A DNA stretch of 5,323 nt from Phycisphaerales bacterium UBA2402 (GTDB lineage Bacteria; Planctomycetota; Phycisphaerae; Phycisphaerales; UBA1924). The position numbers and the translations under genes are program-made. The notes below the pieces were generated by a model. That model made no database searches and had not been told where the DNA came from. It saw only the letters and a program-made list of their open reading frames with translations. Position 1 is the first letter of the stretch, and each line of letters begins with the position of its first letter. Of this stretch, positions 4,395 to 5,323 are shown in pieces. The DNA lies in NCBI GenBank assembly GCA_002343715.1, contig DDSA01000019.1, positions 411 to 5,733 on the forward strand. The letters run 5' to 3'.

Positions 4395-5323
4395 TCAATC
4401 GCATCCGCCTGCTTCCCATTGTGAGAAGAAGAAACCAACATCGGAACCGTCCACGCCGCCATCGCGGTTGACGTCGGCCGCCGCGTACCCCTGCTCCCAA
4501 TCATCGAAAAAGGCCTGTACGTCAGCACCATCGATCCCGCCGTCGCTGTTATAGTCGGCCGTGCAGAGATCCCCCAGCCCGGCTCCGAGTGACTCGATCT
4601 GCTCGCAGGCGCTGGACACGAGGCAGGTGAATACGCCGCGCTGCGATGGCTGCATGTTGGCGATCACAAGGACCGGCCCGCTTGAACCCGTGACCATCGC
4701 CCCATCGCCGGTAGGCCCATCCTCCAGATCGCCCCCGTCCAGACGCCAGCGGAACAGGAGTCGGCCCGCGGACGTGCTCGCCCGCACCCGGAACGTCGCG
4801 GTGGAACCTTGCATGAACTCGGCGGACTCGGGCTGCTCCTCGATCACCGGAGCACAAGGCCCAACGACCACGGAAACCCACGCCGGATCGCTCTGAAGTG
4901 GCGTGCGGGCACTCCCCCCGGAACACGCGGGATTCGGCACGGGCAATGGTGTAAGCGCCGCCGCGGCCCGGTACTGAAAGCGGACCATGCCGGCGAACAG
5001 TGCGGGCGGGGTGAACTCGAATCGACCATCGGCAAGGAATGACAACTCGCCGTCATCGGGTGTTGTGGAGAGCGACGCCGTCAGACACGGCGGCGACTGC
5101 AGCGGCGACGGGGCTGCTACATCGTTCGTCAGAACACCAGTCTGCACGAGTGAGAGGCCGCCACCGACGGGGATGAGATATTGATCGTGACGTGCCGTTC
5201 TCATCGCGGTGCGCTGCAGGTGCTCGAGGTTTGCGAGCGTCCATTGCATGAACGGATAGGTCTCGCGCGGGCGCGTGGCTCGCTTGACCGCGCCGCCCGC
5301 CGTCCCGACGGCCCCGCACAGAA
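4395..5323 (-). CDS. C-terminal part of a secreted protein with cadherin-like, Ig-like and tandem EF-hand (dockerin-like) modules; start outside window
   Basis: The frame is open from the window edge to the TGA at 4397-4395, giving 308 residues. The Met at 5249 is internal: the frame continues upstream in protein-like sequence (CGAVGTAGGAVKRATRPRE), and no start context is visible. Counting from the edge, residues 1-50 are an unrecognised region (TYPFMQWTLANLEHLQRTAM). Residues 52-120 look like a cadherin-like/VCBS-type module (GVLTNDV, then a dDGELSF-aDGRFEFTPPALFAG-FQYRA pattern). Residues 157-250 are Ig-like (Trp192, FTC with Cys233). Residues 252-308 are two EF-hand loops (256-267 and 283-294) ending WEAGGCD. 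It is almost certainly extracellular, and shares its last two modules with the downstream protease. The missing N-terminus may hold an enzyme domain, so no function can be assigned. It is followed by the 345-bp gap. Confidence 0.92.
   Translation of the reverse strand, partial: LCGAVGTAGGAVKRATRPRETYPFMQWTLANLEHLQRTAMRTARHDQYLIPVGGGLSLVQTGVLTNDVAAPSPLQSPPCLTASLSTTPDDGELSFLADGRFEFTPPALFAGMVRFQYRAAAALTPLPVPNPACSGGSARTPLQSDPAWVSVVVGPCAPVIEEQPESAEFMQGSTATFRVRASTSAGRLLFRWRLDGGDLEDGPTGDGAMVTGSSGPVLVIANMQPSQRGVFTCLVSSACEQIESLGAGLGDLCTADYNSDGGIDGADVQAFFDDWEQGYAAADVNRDGGVDGSDVGFFFSQWEAGGCD
4398..4568 (-). other. Tandem EF-hand (dockerin-like) tail, upstream secreted protein
   Basis: The loops DYNSDGGIDGAD and DVNRDGGVDGSD carry Asp/Asn at positions 1, 3, 5, 9 and 12. 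They are 27 residues apart, exactly as in the protease. Each loop is followed by an aromatic helix-like segment (VQAFFDDWEQG, VGFFFSQWEAG). The protein ends Gly-Gly-Cys-Asp, so the cysteine is penultimate here whereas it is the last residue of the protease. Confidence 0.88.
4962..5168 (-). other. Cadherin-like / VCBS-type beta module, upstream secreted protein
   Basis: Residues 52-120 of the fragment follow the pattern of tandem bacterial cadherin-like modules: SLVQTGVLTNDVAAPSPL, a variable strand, DDGELSFLADGRFEFTP, then ALFAGMVRFQYRAA. The 'GVL-ND', 'G-L-dG-F-f-P' and 'F-G-FqYra' positions are all present. Such modules usually occur in extracellular adhesins and enzymes. Only one copy is visible here; more may lie upstream. 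The assignment is by pattern, with moderate certainty. Confidence 0.62.

Overview
The window looks like a piece of a Planctomycetota chromosome, most likely class Phycisphaerae. The reasons are two large secreted modular proteins that end in the tandem EF-hand 'dockerin-like' tail finishing in Trp-Glu-Ala-Gly-Gly-Cys, high GC in the coding parts, and Ig-like/FN3-like extracellular modules of the kind common in that group. The assignment rests on recognised sequence style, not on a search.

All three genes lie on the minus strand, so the order of transcription runs from high to low coordinates. (1) Positions 5323-4395: the C-terminal 308 residues of a secreted protein whose start is outside the window. 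It has a cadherin-like module, an Ig-like domain and a tandem EF-hand tail. (2) Positions 4394-4050: a 345-bp, AT-richer intergenic stretch. It holds a good sigma70-type promoter, a pair of imperfect inverted repeats that could be the ends of a small relic mobile element, and a strong Shine-Dalgarno site. (3) Positions 4049-627: a complete 1140-residue secreted serine protease. In order it has a signal peptide, Pro-rich pro-segment, trypsin/V8-like catalytic domain, CARDB-like domain, five cysteine-containing FN3-like repeats, Ig-like domain and the same tandem EF-hand tail. (4) Positions 626-545: a short gap with a strong intrinsic terminator. (5) Positions 544-44: ruvC, the Holliday-junction resolvase, with all four catalytic acidic residues.

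The two secreted proteins share the same C-terminal pair of modules (Ig-like plus EF-hand tail ending in Gly-Gly-Cys). This suggests they are delivered to, or held at, the same cell-surface site. The protease has its own promoter, Shine-Dalgarno and terminator, so it is probably a single-gene transcript. ruvC is a housekeeping neighbour with no evident functional link; it may start from a promoter right at its GTG codon. I found no RNA gene, CRISPR array or intact insertion sequence. The least ordinary items are the shared Gly-Gly-Cys tail, the cysteine pair in every FN3 repeat, the interrupted V8-type active-site segment and the inverted-repeat pair upstream of the protease promoter.
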